Shown in pieces: positions 34,964 to 43,808 of a stretch of DNA of 64,000 bases (the stretch's first letter is position 1; each line of letters opens with the position of its first letter). The notes beneath the pieces are model-generated. The model worked only from the letters and a program-made list of their open reading frames with translations. It had not been told where the DNA came from and made no database searches. The DNA lies in assembly GCA_009695065.1 (NCBI GenBank), contig SIBR01000015.1, positions 1-64,000 on the forward strand, in the 5' to 3' direction. The stretch comes from Opitutus sp. (lineage in GTDB: Bacteria; Verrucomicrobiota; Verrucomicrobiae; Opitutales; Opitutaceae). Made by a program: the position numbers and the translations under genes.

Positions 34964-36346
34964 TCAGCCATTGAACGCCAGTTTGGCAGCGGCGCGGACC
35001 GCCACCAACTGGCAGGGCAGGCAGTAGGGCGTCACCTGACGGCCCGGTGGTAATCGCACCACTTCATAGGCGGTGAGGTGCTCTTCCGCTTGATGATAAT
35101 AAATGTGGCCCCAGAGGCTCAGTTTGAAGTCATCGTAACGCCCTTTTTGCCAGAGACCCTCCAGCCAATGGAAGAGTGGCCAGTCATCGAGATTCGCCTT
35201 TCCGAGGCGGGTCATCCCGAGAAACTGTCCGCCGCTGGTGAGTCGGGCGCGGATGATGCGCTCGGACATCTCGGCGGGCAGAACTCCGCTCGAAAGCAGT
35301 TCGATCCAATAGCGGTAGTTCGTATATTTCCCGATGCGGTTTTCCGTCACGAAACCCGCGGGCCGCTGGATCGAACCCGAATGCGGCAGCGAATCCTCGA
35401 CGGTCGGCGGCAGCCACCAATCCGCAGGGTCGCGGGGCCAGCGGTCGCGGATTGCCGGCAGCAGCCTGGCCAGAAGTTGGTCGGCGTAATGGGGCAACTT
35501 GCCTCCGGCAGTCTCCGGATCGAGCACCGCCCAATCCCGGAGCCCGCGAATGACCCAGGCATTGTTGTGAAAATAAGTGGCCGGATCCTGCCGCGTGTCG
35601 TCCTCCGGCATGCCCTTCAGCAGCGCAACCGCTCCGCCTGCCAGCATTTGCGCCTCCAGATAGTCAACCAGGCTGCGGATGATCGGCCGATGGATCGCGA
35701 GCCATTCGCGATTTCCACTGCGCTCCACCAACTGGCGGATCGTCGTGAGGAGCTGGCCGTATTCGGCGAGCGACGGACCCTGGAAAATGATGCTGCCGTC
35801 GCGAAAGACGAAACAGCGAAGCCAGTAGGCCATCAGCTCCTCCGCCCGCCGGAAGTTGCCCCAAAGGGAAAGGGCATCGACGGCGGAAATGATCACGGGC
35901 GGAAAACCGTCGCACTTGGCCCAGGCGTATTTGCCGATGCCGTATTTGGGGTGGTCGCGCTGGAACGTCACCTCGATGTGAGCGAGTCCCACGCGGACCA
36001 CGCGCTCCAGCATCGGATGTTCGAAGCGGGCCTGGGCCGGCAGTTGCACACGGGCCGCGATCCGGCCGACCTCTCCGGGATCGAAGGCCGGCTCGTCGCG
36101 CAGTGGCGCGGCACACGCTTTGACCCGCTCCGGAAACCCCGGTCCCGTGCCACCCTTTAAAAGGATGGCACGGAAGGGATCGGTCAGGGACGACATCCAT
36201 GATTCCTGCAGGTCGACTGTCGCTGCGGACTGATCGGCGGCTGCGCCCACGGACGAGAACGGCGCGGCTAGCGATCCGAGAGCGACGGCACCCCCCGCTT
36301 TAAGGAATCTGCGCCGATCAAGACCGTCGATTTTGGAATCGTGCAT
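34964..36346 (-). CDS. Tat-exported protein of unknown function, helical/glycosidase-like
   Basis: A protein of 460 residues starting MHDSKIDGLDRRRFLKAGGA, a twin-arginine signal followed by a hydrophobic stretch (VALGSLAAPFSSVGAA). The mature part is rich in Trp, Arg and Leu and predicted mostly helical, for example ALSLWGNFRRAEELMAYWLR, FHNNAWVIRGLRDWAVLD and LFHWLEGLWQKGRYDDFKLS. The pattern recalls alpha/alpha-barrel proteins such as glycoside hydrolases or lyases, but no family signature is certain. I chose the ATG at 36346 because the Tat motif follows it. The DUF1549 gene and this one have the same orientation, separated by about 190 nt. Confidence 0.7.
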   Translation of the reverse strand: MHDSKIDGLDRRRFLKAGGAVALGSLAAPFSSVGAAADQSAATVDLQESWMSSLTDPFRAILLKGGTGPGFPERVKACAAPLRDEPAFDPGEVGRIAARVQLPAQARFEHPMLERVVRVGLAHIEVTFQRDHPKYGIGKYAWAKCDGFPPVIISAVDALSLWGNFRRAEELMAYWLRCFVFRDGSIIFQGPSLAEYGQLLTTIRQLVERSGNREWLAIHRPIIRSLVDYLEAQMLAGGAVALLKGMPEDDTRQDPATYFHNNAWVIRGLRDWAVLDPETAGGKLPHYADQLLARLLPAIRDRWPRDPADWWLPPTVEDSLPHSGSIQRPAGFVTENRIGKYTNYRYWIELLSSGVLPAEMSERIIRARLTSGGQFLGMTRLGKANLDDWPLFHWLEGLWQKGRYDDFKLSLWGHIYYHQAEEHLTAYEVVRLPPGRQVTPYCLPCQLVAVRAAAKLAFNG

Positions 36347-36461
36347 GTGCGAAGGTTTCGAACCCACCAGCGTTGGAACGATCGAGGTCGACCACGGGCC
36401 CGAAGCTTTCCTTTGCAGGGTAATGTCCGGCGACACGATCCGCAATTTTCACCCGGGAACT

Positions 36462-37088
36462 TCAGGTGGCGGCCGGCCCGGCTCGCCGGCTTGCCCGTTG
36501 CTTGACGATCCGGGCCAGTTCTAGTCCGGCCAGCGGGACAAAGATCCAAAGCACCTGCACGGGGAAAATTTTCTGGGCCGCGGCTTGGTGATAGGCGCTT
36601 AGTCCGGCGGCCACATAAGCGAGGCGGTGAAGTTTCTTCCATCTTCGGCCGCCCAGCCGGCGCACGAGGACTTGCAGACTGGTGACGGCGAGCACGAGCA
36701 GGATCGTGAAGGCGATCATTCCGGTGACCAGAAAGGGCTTCTTCACGTCGCTCGCGAGGATCGCGAAGCCGTCTTCGTAAAGAAGGTGAGTGGCGAAATG
36801 GAGCGTCCCGTAAGCAAACGCGCTCACGCCGACGAGTCGCCGGTGGCGGTTGAGGGCGGCGGCGATTCCCGCCTTGGGAAACAGCACGCGCAACGGCGTG
36901 AAGCCGAGCACGACCGCGAGCAGCACGCACGCCATGAACCCGAGGTGGTGCAGAACGTACTTGAGCGGGTCCGCGAGCACGCCGGGATCCTGCCGGACAA
37001 AAATCGGCCACGCGGGCCACAGGCCCGGCAGGACAATCGCGGTCCACACGAAAAGCTTTGAGCGGAGGAGTTTTTCGAGCAGGACCAC
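36462..37088 (-). CDS. msrQ: Protein-methionine-sulfoxide reductase haem-binding subunit
   Basis: A membrane protein of 208 residues of the YedZ/MsrQ ferric-reductase-like family. The b-haem histidines are in YVLHHLGFMACVLLAV, YGTLHFATHLLYED, and WKKLHRLAYVAAGLSAYHQA. It passes electrons from the respiratory chain to MsrP, which repairs oxidised methionines in periplasmic proteins. It lies just downstream of msrP on the same strand, with a palindromic element in the 104-nt gap. Confidence 0.92.
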   Translation of the reverse strand: MVLLEKLLRSKLFVWTAIVLPGLWPAWPIFVRQDPGVLADPLKYVLHHLGFMACVLLAVVLGFTPLRVLFPKAGIAAALNRHRRLVGVSAFAYGTLHFATHLLYEDGFAILASDVKKPFLVTGMIAFTILLVLAVTSLQVLVRRLGGRRWKKLHRLAYVAAGLSAYHQAAAQKIFPVQVLWIFVPLAGLELARIVKQRASRRAGPAAT

Positions 37089-37105
37089 CGGAAGAATTCT
37101 ATGTG

Positions 37106-37190
37106 GAAATCACAAAATCAGGAATAAAAACGCACAACCTCCGAGGGCACGGGCGAACGAAGTGCCGATTTCTGACTTCCTGATTTCTGC
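37106..37190. repeat. Palindromic intergenic element between msrQ and msrP
   Basis: The left end GAAATCACAAAATCAGGAA and right end TTCCTGATTTCTG share the inverted core AAATCAGGAA/TTCCTGATTT. Inside lies a second inverted pair, GGGCAC and GTGCC, around GGGCGAACGAA. The nested symmetry resembles a small non-autonomous palindromic repeat. It fills most of the msrP-msrQ gap and would fold in the mRNA. Confidence 0.6.
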
Positions 37191-37192
37191 AT

Positions 37193-38161
37193 TCAATAGT
37201 TCCTCTCCAAATTCATTCCCTTGTACAGTCCGGCCACCTGCTTCTCGTAGCCGTTGAACATGAGGGTCCGTTGCCGGCTGCCGAGCCCGCCGCCGCCGAT
37301 CACGCGTTCGCTGGCCTGCGACCAGCGGGGATGATCCACGGTGGGGTTCACGTTGGCGTAGAAGCCGTACTCGCTCGACTGCATCGTCTGCCAGGTGTTC
37401 ATCGGCTGCCGCGCGACCAGCTCGAATTTCACGATCGATTTCACGCACTTGAAACCGTACTTCCACGGCACGACCAGCCGCAGCGGCGCGCCGTTCTGAT
37501 GCGGGATCGGCTTGCCGTAGATGCCGGTGGCGATGAACGCCAGTTCGTGGTTCGCCTCGTCGAGGCGCAGGCCCTCGACGTAGGGATAGTCGAGGTTGCG
37601 CGCACGCTGGCCGGGCGCGCTCTTCGGATCGAGAAACGTCGTCATCTTCAGGAATTTCGCCTCCGGGAGCGGGTCCGCGAGCGCCACGAGTTTCGCGAGG
37701 GGAAAGCCGTCCCACGGAATCACCATCGACCAGGCCTCGACGCACCGAAACCGGTACACGCGTTGCTCGATCCCGCCCAGTTTTCCGATCAGGTCGTTGA
37801 CGTCGATCTTGGCGGGGTTCCGGACGAGGCCGGAGATCTCGACGGTCCACGGCTCGGTTTTCCAGCCACGGTTCGCGTTGGGCTTGGGGTCCGCCTTGTT
37901 GGTGCCGAACTCGTAGAAATTATTATAGCTCGTGATCAGATCGTAGGCGGTCGGCTTGAGCGCGCTAGCGGGGTAGGCGGGATTTTCCTTTGAGGGAAAC
38001 CCGGCGGTGGCGGCGAATAGTTCACCGCCGCCGAGGACGCCGCCGGCCAGGCCGCCGCCGAGCGTTTTCAAAAAGTCGCGACGGGGTCGGAGGGCGAAGT
38101 CCCGTTCGGGGGTGACGGCGGATTCGGGTAGTTCCCAGTCTTTCGGGGTGCGGATAAGCAT
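37193..38161 (-). CDS. msrP: Protein-methionine-sulfoxide reductase catalytic subunit
   Basis: A protein of 322 residues of the YedY/MsrP molybdoenzyme family. A twin-arginine signal is in RPRRDFLKTLGGGLAGG. The substrate and cofactor region shows YNNFYEFGTNKADP, WTVEISGLVRNPAKIDV, the molybdenum-ligand Cys in YRFRCVEAWSMVIPWDGFPL, and GAPLRLVVPWKYGFKCVKSI. It reduces both diastereomers of methionine sulfoxide in periplasmic proteins, using electrons from MsrQ. I chose MLIRTPKDWEL at 38161; the open frame reaches 38281. Together with msrB elsewhere in the window, the cell repairs oxidised Met in two compartments. Confidence 0.95.
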   Translation of the reverse strand: MLIRTPKDWELPESAVTPERDFALRPRRDFLKTLGGGLAGGVLGGGELFAATAGFPSKENPAYPASALKPTAYDLITSYNNFYEFGTNKADPKPNANRGWKTEPWTVEISGLVRNPAKIDVNDLIGKLGGIEQRVYRFRCVEAWSMVIPWDGFPLAKLVALADPLPEAKFLKMTTFLDPKSAPGQRARNLDYPYVEGLRLDEANHELAFIATGIYGKPIPHQNGAPLRLVVPWKYGFKCVKSIVKFELVARQPMNTWQTMQSSEYGFYANVNPTVDHPRWSQASERVIGGGGLGSRQRTLMFNGYEKQVAGLYKGMNLERNY

Positions 38162-38301
38162 GGTCGTGGGAGGGCTGAAGGGGTGGATTATTCCGGTCGG
38201 GAAACTATTCGTGTTGCCACAGGAATTGCGAGCGGCCTTTGCATTTTGCGTTGTTCCCGGAGTGGTGGTCGCTCGCGCCAACCGGGATCACCCTGCGTTC
38301 G

Positions 38302-40536
38302 TCACCAACGGGCGCGCACGCCGCCGAAGACAAGACGCGGGGTGCCGATGTTGACGACGCCATCCGAACTGCGGCCGGTCTCGATGCGGGCGTTGCCGAG
38401 GTTTTCGGCATTGAGGAACAGTTCCGTGTGGCGCCCGATGGCGCGACTCAGGCCGAGATCCACCACGACCGCTTCACCGAGGATCAGGGTATTTTCGTCG
38501 TCCTCGAATTGCCGCCCGATCCAACGGAGCCGCGGCGCAAAGACGAGCCCGCCGGGGGCCTGCCAGGTGGCGCCGATCATCACGTTTCGGCGCGGCACTT
38601 GCGCGACCTGTTTGCCCACGAGCGCGGGGGCGATGGCGGCCCGCTGGACGGTGGCGTCGTTGAACAGGGCCGCGGCATTGATCGACAACCCCTCGCTGGC
38701 GCGCCACGCGGCCGAAAGCTCGACGCCGCGGACGCGCATGCGATCGAGGTTGAGCCGTTGCCGGCCTACTCCACCCGCCGCGATGACGCCGAAAAGCGGA
38801 AAGTTGCCGGGCCCGCGCGCCAGCGTGACATTGCCGACGGCGTCGCGCAGCTCGTTCCAAAATGCGCTGGCACCGAGGGTGAAGGCCGCTGCCCCGGGGC
38901 GGGGCGCCGCGCCGGATTGAGCGGTCGCCGCCGTTCGGCCAAACGACCAGTCGGCGCCGATTTCTCCGCTGGTGACGCGTTCGGTGCGGAGGGCGGCGTT
39001 CGCCTCCGTGATGTTGGGTCCCTGTCGGAACGGACGGTAGAGTTCGTTCAACGTGGGTCGGCGGAACGCCTGCTGGACGTTGGTGCGCACGCGGAAATTC
39101 GTGTCCACCGACCAAACCAAGCCGGCGCTGGGACTGAACTCGGTGCCGTCGCTGTCCGCGTAGTGGTCGTCGCGGAGTACGGCGCCCGTTCCACGATCGT
39201 TCTCGCGCCGGTGGCCGTCGCTTTCGCTCCAGGTGTCGATCCGGGCGCCGAGCGTCAGGCGCAGCGCCGGCATGAGCGGCCGTTCGTGGAGGCCGAAGAT
39301 CCCTGCGACGTTTTGCTCGCCACCCGCGACTCGCTGGCGCGTGAACGCGCCGTTCGTGAAGGTGTAGTTTTCGCGCGTCTCGCCGCGCACGTAACGCGCG
39401 TCGGCTCCGCCGCTGGTGCGCGCGCCGTCGGCGTGTCTCCAGGTGCCGGTCCACGCCCCGCCGAACGCGGTGGCGGGAACGGCGAATTGATCGCTGGCGG
39501 GCGTTTCCGCGGTGCGTGTGGCGTTGACCGAGCTGAAGGTGCTGGCGAAGGACTGATCCTGCGCGTAGGCGGCCGCGTTCCAGGCGAAAGCGGCCGCGGG
39601 CTGACCGTTCACGGCGAGCGAGGCGAATTTTTCGCGTGACCCGTTGCGTTGATAAGGAGTGCCGTTGCCGCGGAATTCCTCGTAGCCACGCACCGTGGTC
39701 GTGACCTCCAGGGCTTCCCCCAGGGGATGACGCCAGCGTGCGGTCAGCGAGCGATGGCGGCTCCAGGCATCCACATCGATCGCCCCGCGACGTTCGGGTG
39801 CCACGAGCGAGAAACCGTTGGTAGAAAACAGTCCGCCGAGCACTTGTACAACTCCGCAGCCGGCGGGCACGGCGAGGGCGATTTCACCGCTCCGCGTGCC
39901 GAAATCGCCGTAGGCGGCGATCGCGCGCAGGGTGCCGCGAGTGGTCACGGTGGTGGGCGTCGGCTCGCGCTCGAGGAGGGCGGGTTCGAGATTCGCCGGC
40001 GCGCTGAATAATTGCACGACGCCGCCGAGCGCGGCGTTCCCCCAGGCGGTTGCACCCCCGCCCGGCACGATTTCTGCCCGGGCCAGACCCTCGCGGGGCA
40101 GCTTTGTCCAGGCGACCCAGCCGCCAAACGGGTCGTTGAGTGGTATGCCGTCGAGCAGGACGAGCGAGCGGCTGGCGCCGCTCGGGCCGAGTCCGCGGAG
40201 GGAGACACCCTGCGCCGTGGGATTGGCGGTAAAGCTGTCGCTGCGGCGAAACAGACTGAACCCCGGCACGCTCCGCAACGCGCCGTCGAGGGTGGTGGCG
40301 GGCGTCTGCCGCAGCGCGATTTCGTCGAAGGTCGTGACGGTGGCAGCGACATGTTCGGGGGCCTGCGGCGTCCGCGCGGCCGTGACGACAACGGCACTCA
40401 GCGTGGTGGGGTTGACGGTGCCGGGAGCGGTGCCGCTGGCAAGGGGTGCGGGCGTTTGGGCGGGGGCGTTCCGCGGAATGGCGCTCGTGGCGAGGATGAT
40501 GGCGATGAGCCGAAAGGCGGAATGGCGTGACATCAT
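38302..40536 (-). CDS. TonB-dependent outer-membrane receptor (BtuB/FepA-like)
   Basis: A protein of 744 residues. After a signal peptide (LIAIILATSAIPRNAPAQ) the TonB box region reads LSAVVVTAARTPQ. The plug domain shows LDGALRSVPGFSLFRRSD, GVSLRGLGPSGASRSLVLLD, GIPLNDPFGGWVAW and GGATAWGNAALGGVVQLFSA. The beta-barrel follows and ends with an aromatic residue (VFGGVRARW). It imports a bulky nutrient such as a cobalamin, siderophore or glycan across the outer membrane. Two adjacent ATGs at 40536 and 40533 precede the signal peptide; the frame is open well upstream but without homology. No exbBD-tonB is in the window. Confidence 0.9.
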   Translation of the reverse strand: MMSRHSAFRLIAIILATSAIPRNAPAQTPAPLASGTAPGTVNPTTLSAVVVTAARTPQAPEHVAATVTTFDEIALRQTPATTLDGALRSVPGFSLFRRSDSFTANPTAQGVSLRGLGPSGASRSLVLLDGIPLNDPFGGWVAWTKLPREGLARAEIVPGGGATAWGNAALGGVVQLFSAPANLEPALLEREPTPTTVTTRGTLRAIAAYGDFGTRSGEIALAVPAGCGVVQVLGGLFSTNGFSLVAPERRGAIDVDAWSRHRSLTARWRHPLGEALEVTTTVRGYEEFRGNGTPYQRNGSREKFASLAVNGQPAAAFAWNAAAYAQDQSFASTFSSVNATRTAETPASDQFAVPATAFGGAWTGTWRHADGARTSGGADARYVRGETRENYTFTNGAFTRQRVAGGEQNVAGIFGLHERPLMPALRLTLGARIDTWSESDGHRRENDRGTGAVLRDDHYADSDGTEFSPSAGLVWSVDTNFRVRTNVQQAFRRPTLNELYRPFRQGPNITEANAALRTERVTSGEIGADWSFGRTAATAQSGAAPRPGAAAFTLGASAFWNELRDAVGNVTLARGPGNFPLFGVIAAGGVGRQRLNLDRMRVRGVELSAAWRASEGLSINAAALFNDATVQRAAIAPALVGKQVAQVPRRNVMIGATWQAPGGLVFAPRLRWIGRQFEDDENTLILGEAVVVDLGLSRAIGRHTELFLNAENLGNARIETGRSSDGVVNIGTPRLVFGGVRARW

Positions 40537-40877
40537 GAGCAGGACGAAGGATCGATGGAAATGGCTCTTTTTTTGGCGTGGGCTCGCGACCAAGTCGGTT
40601 CCCCGGGCGGTCCGAAATCCAAATCGTCGGGGCGCCGGTTCGGTCCCGAAATGAGCCAGTCTTCCGGATGGGGCAAGTGACGTTTGCCGGGCCGACCGTT
40701 TAAGACGCTGTGGATCGCGGCTTTGGCTGGCCGAACCGGCTCGACGGGGGCCGTGGTTGGTGGCGCCCTGCCACCGGGCGGCCCCGGAGGTGCAAGGCCT
40801 CCGGCAGGGCGCGATTATGCTGGGCAAGCGTGTTGTCATTTGGGATGGGTGAGATTCCGCGCGCGGCGCGGGCAATT
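40537..40877. other. Divergent promoter region with a structured palindrome
   Basis: This gap between the TonB receptor and the triple-repeat protein must contain both promoters. At 40763-40812 a perfect 10-bp inverted repeat (GCGCCCTGCC/GGCAGGGCGC) encloses a second hairpin (GGAGG/CCTCC around TGCAAGG). I found no convincing cobalamin or other riboswitch consensus. Confidence 0.55.
40763..40812. repeat. Nested inverted repeat
   Basis: The outer arms GCGCCCTGCC (40763-40772) and GGCAGGGCGC (40803-40812) are perfectly complementary. An inner GGAGG...CCTCC pair lies in the 30-nt interior. It ends 65 nt before the ATG of the next gene and could be an mRNA leader structure or a copy of a dispersed GC-rich repeat. 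Confidence 0.6.
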
Positions 40878-42593
40878 ATGTCACTTTGGGAATACAAGGT
40901 TATCAGCAGCGGAAAAGGTGGATTTGCCACGCCCGCTTTGTTGGAGAAATTTCTGAACGATCTCGGGCGCGACGAGTGGGAAATCATCGATTTCCGCACG
41001 CAATCCGACAACGCGCTGGCTTTTTCCGGCCTGGCGCGGCGGCCGACGCAGCGCGACTGGACGCTGCAGGATGCGGCCGCGGCCGCGGCCAAGGTCGAGG
41101 CGGAAAAACTTCGGGCCGAGTTCGAGGCAAAATTCAAGGCGGGCTCCACGACGGCGGCGGCGGCCGAAGAGCGGTCGCCGAGTTTCCTCGAGGAGAAGGC
41201 CGCGCCCGAAGACGGCTTTCGCAAGCCGGTCGATACCTCGCGCGATTCGGATCTCGAGGCGCCCGAGGACGAGAAGGACGAATGGGATAAACTCACGGCC
41301 GCGGAGGAGGACGACCTCCCGACCTTTTTCGAAGCGATCAAGCCACATATGCGTCGCAATCAGCGCGGCCCCGGGATGTCCGTCGGGGCGGATTATCTGG
41401 CCAAGAAGTGGGATCAGTCGGAAGACGACGTGAAGGGTGCGCTGGTCGAATGCGGTTTGGTGCTGCCGGCCGACGAAGATTCGGCGCCGGTTTACGTTGA
41501 ATACGAAGGCGATCTTTACTGGCTGAACATCAACCGGCGCGGCGAACTCTGGATCAACACGAAGGAGAAACCGCGTCCGATGTTCCGGGCCGTGAAGGCG
41601 GTGCGCGTTGCCGTGGAAGAGGAAGCCAGGCCCGACGCCCAGAGGTCCGAGGAAAAAAACCAACGGCCCGACGATCGCGGTCGAACCACGGAGGAGGGTG
41701 GTCAGCGCTCGGAGCCCCGTGTCCCGGAGGGAACCGAGCCCGCCGCCCCGGTCGAGCGATCCGCTCAAGCGGGCGAGCGGGCGCCGTCAAGATCGCCGCT
41801 GCCCGAGGGGCCGGCGCTGTTGGCCAGGATCCGTCCGCATATGCGGCGCAATCGGCGCGGTCCGGGCGGCTCCGGCAGCACGAGTTTTCTTGCGCGGGCC
41901 CTGAAATGCAGCGAAGGCGATTTGAAGGCTGCGTTCGAAGCCATGGGGCTCACCGTGCCCGCGGGGTCCGGCGACAAGCCGATCTTTGTCGAAATCGGCG
42001 ACGAACTTTGGTGGCTCAACGCGGATTCCCGCGGCGGCCTTTGGATCAACGGTCGGGAGAAGAAACCCGGCGAAACCGCCCTCTCGGCGGTGGCCGGCGA
42101 GCCCGAAATGCCCGCGTCGACTCAACCCGCGGCCACGCCTGCTTCGGCACCCGCCGATGGCTCGGCGGCGGCCACCCTGGCGGCCCCGGAACCCGCCCCT
42201 GCGGCTGAGCCGCCGGCTGCCAGCCCCCATGCTCTTTCCGCCGTGCGGTTGCTGCTGAAGGAAACCCGGACCGGCAGATTTGCGGGCAAGGTCGAGCGAG
42301 TCGCCGGCGAGCTCGCCAAGCCGGTCGAGGAATTCATCGCCACGCTGGTGGCCGCCGGACTCAAGGCACCCGAAAAGGCGCGGGAGAAGCCCGTGTTCGT
42401 CGAGCAAGCGGGAGAAATCTTCTGGTTGAACTTGAACGCGAAGGGCGAGCTGTGGGTCAACGCGAAGGCTTCGAAGTTCACGGACAAGAACGAGGCCGAG
42501 GTCGGGAGAGCGGCGCCGTCCCCGAGAGCTGGTGAGACGGCACAAAAGCCAAACCGGCGGGGCGGACGTTCCCGCACCAAGAAATCCGGGTAA
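40878..42593 (+). CDS. Protein with three copies of an undescribed ~75-residue module
   Basis: A protein of 571 residues, start MSLWEYKVISSGKGGFATPA at 40878. Residues 1-61 resemble a DUF4177-like domain (LNDLGRDEWEIIDFRTQ). Three copies of one module follow: about 154-230 (IKPHMRRNQRGPGMS, YWLNINRRGELWINTK), 318-395 (IRPHMRRNRRGPGGS, WWLNADSRGGLWINGR) and 455-532 (VRLLLKETRTGRFAG, FWLNLNAKGELWVNAK). Each has a helical half resembling a winged-helix and ends in PVFVE..GE.YWLN...GELWIN. Acidic/basic and Ala/Pro-rich linkers separate them, and the tail is basic (NRRGGRSRTKKSG). No signal peptide or membrane segment, so probably cytoplasmic. I do not know its function; nucleic-acid binding is a guess from the basic RRN.RGPG motif. 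Confidence 0.8.
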   Translation: MSLWEYKVISSGKGGFATPALLEKFLNDLGRDEWEIIDFRTQSDNALAFSGLARRPTQRDWTLQDAAAAAAKVEAEKLRAEFEAKFKAGSTTAAAAEERSPSFLEEKAAPEDGFRKPVDTSRDSDLEAPEDEKDEWDKLTAAEEDDLPTFFEAIKPHMRRNQRGPGMSVGADYLAKKWDQSEDDVKGALVECGLVLPADEDSAPVYVEYEGDLYWLNINRRGELWINTKEKPRPMFRAVKAVRVAVEEEARPDAQRSEEKNQRPDDRGRTTEEGGQRSEPRVPEGTEPAAPVERSAQAGERAPSRSPLPEGPALLARIRPHMRRNRRGPGGSGSTSFLARALKCSEGDLKAAFEAMGLTVPAGSGDKPIFVEIGDELWWLNADSRGGLWINGREKKPGETALSAVAGEPEMPASTQPAATPASAPADGSAAATLAAPEPAPAAEPPAASPHALSAVRLLLKETRTGRFAGKVERVAGELAKPVEEFIATLVAAGLKAPEKAREKPVFVEQAGEIFWLNLNAKGELWVNAKASKFTDKNEAEVGRAAPSPRAGETAQKPNRRGGRSRTKKSG

Positions 42594-42812
42594 GGCCGGG
42601 AGCCAACCGAGCGGCGGGTGGTTCCCCGACCGCTCGCCTACTGACTGATTCATGCGCGCCGGCCGGTCGGGCGAGGGGCGTTTGTAGATCCCGCGGCCGG
42701 GGATCGATTTGCCGGACGACGTGCCAGTCCACAGTTGTTTTTCCCGGGGTTGTCTTCATTTTCGCTCCGCTGCGACATTGACCCGGTTGCAAATTCGAAG
42801 CCCCGAAATCCC

Positions 42813-43694
42813 ATGACTTCACGCGAATTTTTGATCAACGCTCACGGCTACGGACTGCCGTCGCGCGACGAATTGGTGGCCTATCGACTTTGGGATAATC
42901 ACTTTCACGGCTTCGATTCGCCCCGTCCCGTCGAGCAGTACGAGCGCAATAACTTTTACGTGGAGCGCATGGGCATCGAGCGGTCCATTGCCCAGGAGAT
43001 CGGCGGGACCTTGGATCATCCATTTGATCCCGCACCCAACGAAGCTGAAATTCTGAAAATTATGGAGCGGGACAAGCACAAGCTGTCCGGAAGGACGCCG
43101 GTCGATCCCAACTTTCCGGACAAGTCGTGCGAGAAAGTGGAGAAATGGATCCGGAACGGACCCTGCATCGCGATCAAGTATGCCGGCCGGGAAACCGGCG
43201 TGAGATGCAACCATCCCAACAACGATCCGATCATGCGTCTCGCCGAGGATCTCGGCTGCCACGTTTATATCCACAGTTGGACGAAAATTGGCGGCTCGCC
43301 CTATCTGCCCGGCGGCGGCAACGGCGAAGGCGAGGCGGCGCCGGCCGATGTCGTGGAGATCGCGCGACGGTTTCCCAAGGTGCAGATCGTCTGCGGGCAT
43401 ACGGGCGGCGACTGGGAGCTGGGGATCCGGGTGATCCGCACGCAAAAAAATGTTTTGATGGAATACTCCGGATCCGATCCGCATTCGGGCATGCTGGAAT
43501 ACGGGATCAAGGAACTCGGGGCCGAGCGGCTCGTCTGGGGCGGGCACGGTCCGAGTCGCAGCTACGCCACCGAGATCGGAAAGGTATTGGACGCCGATAT
43601 CTCCCGGGCCGACCGCATGAAGGTTTTTGGCGGCAATCTGCGGAGGATCTCCGCGGACATGCTGCGTAAAAAGGGAATCAAGGTCGAAGTCTAG
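42813..43694 (+). CDS. Amidohydrolase-2 family metal-dependent hydrolase
   Basis: A TIM-barrel protein of 293 residues. YRLWDNHFHGFDSP holds the HxH-like N-terminal metal motif (HFHG). KYAGRETGVRCNHPNN, HVYIHSWTKIGGSPY with a His, and VQIVCGHTGGDWELGIR with another His follow, then LVWGGHGPSRSYATEIGKVL near the end, where Asp is expected in many members. The family includes decarboxylases and hydrolases acting on small carboxylates or lactones. I set the start at the ATG at 42813. The substrate is unknown, and no pathway genes adjoin. Confidence 0.82.
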   Translation: MTSREFLINAHGYGLPSRDELVAYRLWDNHFHGFDSPRPVEQYERNNFYVERMGIERSIAQEIGGTLDHPFDPAPNEAEILKIMERDKHKLSGRTPVDPNFPDKSCEKVEKWIRNGPCIAIKYAGRETGVRCNHPNNDPIMRLAEDLGCHVYIHSWTKIGGSPYLPGGGNGEGEAAPADVVEIARRFPKVQIVCGHTGGDWELGIRVIRTQKNVLMEYSGSDPHSGMLEYGIKELGAERLVWGGHGPSRSYATEIGKVLDADISRADRMKVFGGNLRRISADMLRKKGIKVEV

Positions 43695-43808
43695 GCCGCT
43701 GCTAGGCCGGCTGGGGGGAGACGGATTTCGCCGGATAGCGCGGTCGCAAGCGGAGAATGGTCCTAGTTGGGGGTAACCCTTGGGCGATTCTTCGCGTCTA
43801 AGCTGGCC

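Noticed and set aside
36350..36372. T-arm-like GGTTTCGAACC of a possible tRNA
   Set aside because: The flanking 5-bp stem does not pair and there is no acceptor, D-arm or anticodon arm nearby.
38239..39639. Plus-strand open frame of 466 codons over the TonB receptor
   Set aside because: Antisense shadow; the minus strand encodes complete plug and barrel motifs.
40537..40700. Possible cobalamin riboswitch upstream of the TonB receptor
   Set aside because: A few bases resemble the B12-box surroundings, but no B12 box, no paired P-stems and no conserved order could be found.
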